From assembly GCA_023431405.1 (NCBI GenBank), contig JAEYVZ010000056.1, positions 1-14,823 on the forward strand: a stretch of 14,823 bases of DNA, in the 5' to 3' direction. This stretch comes from Actinomycetes bacterium. Lineage in GTDB: Bacteria > Actinomycetota > Actinomycetes > Actinomycetales > Microbacteriaceae. The notes under the pieces were generated by a model that worked only from the letters and a program-made list of their open reading frames with translations, searched no databases and was not told the DNA's origin. The position numbers and the translations under genes are program-made. Below, piece after piece: positions 13,905 through 14,823 of the stretch (positions within the stretch are counted from its first letter, which is position 1; each line of letters starts with the position of its first letter).

Positions 13905-14823
13905 CAGCGGACTCCGCTCGTGGTCGCACCGGCGAGGTCGCGCCGGAGGGCGAAGCGCTGGTAGACGAGCGCGACGGCCAGGGAGATGACGAACAGGATG
14001 ACGGCGACGGCGCTGCCGAAGCCGGGCTGGGTCTGGCCGTACTGGATCATGTACACGGCCATCGTGTTGGTCGCCCCGATGGGGCCGCCACGGGTCGTGA
14101 CCCACACCATGTCGAACAGCTGGAGTGAGCCGATCATCGAGAGGAAGATCCAGATGCGGATGGTGGGGGCGATCAGCGGCAGGGTGATGTGCCACTGGAT
14201 CTTCCACCAGCCGGCGCCGTCGAGCTGCGCCGCTTCGGTGAGCTCGGCAGGCACGCCCTGGAGCCCGGCGAGCATCAGGAGGATGGCGAAGCCGACGTAC
14301 TTCCAGGTGAGGATGCCGAACATCACCCACAGGGCGATGTCGGGGTTTGCCAGCCACGGCTGGGCGAGGTCGCCGAGTCCGATCGATTCGAGCACGGCGT
14401 TGACGCCGCCGCGCGGGGAGAGGAGCAGCTTCCACGAGAGACCGGCGACGACCTCTGCCAGCACGTAGGGGACGAAGATGAGCGCGCGGATGACGCTGCG
14501 ACCGCGCATGCGGCGGTTCAGGAGCAGCGCGATCGCGATGGCGATGGGCCCCTGCACGAGGATCGAGGCGAACAGGATCGTGAAGTTGTTGCCGATTCCC
14601 TTGAGGAAGAGGGGGTCGCTGAGCGCGCGGATGTAGTTGTCGAACCCGATGAATCGCTCGAGCGGGGTGAGGCCGTTCCAGTTGAAGAAGCTGTAGACGG
14701 CGGCGAGGACGACCGGGAGGATCACGAAGGTCAGGAAGACCAGCAGCGCGGGACCGGCGAACAGGCCGATCTCGAGCCATTTGCGACCCGCGCCGGTGCG
14801 GCGGCGGATGCGAGGGGCGGGGG
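13904..14823 (-). CDS. CUT1 ABC sugar permease, MalF-like (BxlF-like), 5' end outside window
   Basis: The visible 305 residues are the C-terminal and central part of a MalF-type permease. The frame stays open to the window edge, so the true start lies beyond 14823; the GTG at 14725 is inside the first membrane segment and is not the start. Reading from the edge gives a basic Arg-rich stretch, then WLEIGLFAGPALLVFLTF continuing into ILPVVLAAVYSFFNWNG as membrane segment one. Further segments and the EAA loop (AELTEAAQLDGAGWW followed by ITLPLIAP) follow. It forms a heterodimer with the next permease, which starts on its stop codon. By gene order of such operons, a lipoprotein binding protein is expected just upstream, outside the window. 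Confidence 0.93.
   Translation of the reverse strand, partial: PAPRIRRRTGAGRKWLEIGLFAGPALLVFLTFVILPVVLAAVYSFFNWNGLTPLERFIGFDNYIRALSDPLFLKGIGNNFTILFASILVQGPIAIAIALLLNRRMRGRSVIRALIFVPYVLAEVVAGLSWKLLLSPRGGVNAVLESIGLGDLAQPWLANPDIALWVMFGILTWKYVGFAILLMLAGLQGVPAELTEAAQLDGAGWWKIQWHITLPLIAPTIRIWIFLSMIGSLQLFDMVWVTTRGGPIGATNTMAVYMIQYGQTQPGFGSAVAVILFVISLAVALVYQRFALRRDLAGATTSGVR

Noticed and set aside
10570..13929. A single 1119-codon open frame that would fuse the GH3 enzyme to an N-terminal extension
   Set aside because: The part beyond 12999 is an off-frame reading of the MalG-like permease; the GH3 homology begins just after GTG 12894.

Overview
The window looks like chromosomal DNA of a high-GC actinobacterium (about 70% G+C by eye). 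The gene families, the leaderless promoter style and the codon use fit Microbacteriaceae, probably Microbacterium or a close relative. That placement is inference; no RNA gene or taxonomic marker lies in the window. No tRNA, rRNA, insertion sequence or CRISPR array was seen.

Left part (263-5652, all minus strand): a compact four-gene operon that, in transcription order, encodes an ECF-type sigma factor, a 154-residue protein of unassigned function, a subtilisin-like S8 serine protease and a TPR-CHAT cysteine protease. The sigma gene and the small gene overlap by 11 bases. Both proteases keep their catalytic residues and neither has a visible secretion signal. The S8 protease carries five tandem NP(F/Y)TKT hexapeptides between its N-terminal region and its catalytic domain. 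The set reads as an intracellular, transcriptionally wired double-protease module. It recalls the TPR-CHAT/Csx30/RpoE arrangement of type III-E CRISPR systems, but has no CRISPR parts here. It is the best candidate for an undescribed system.

Middle (5761-6486, plus strand): a stand-alone class I glutamine amidotransferase with what looks like a leaderless promoter, divergent from the sigma operon. A perfect 14-bp palindrome lies between them.

Right part (6611-14823): pentose use. xylA and xylB (minus) convert xylose to xylulose 5-phosphate. A divergent LacI-family regulator sits next to xylA, with a candidate operator over the xylA promoter. Further right, also on the minus strand, two CUT1-type ABC sugar permeases (the first running off the window) precede a GH3 beta-glycosidase. 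This order matches the xylobiose operon bxlEFGA of Streptomyces. A coherent model is import of xylo-oligosaccharides, intracellular cleavage to xylose, then isomerisation and phosphorylation, under LacI control.

Two related palindromic repeats of about 80-85 bp lie in the two convergent intergenic gaps that bracket the xylB-xylA-lacI block. The heptamer GGATGCC/GGCATCC is strongly over-represented along the whole window.
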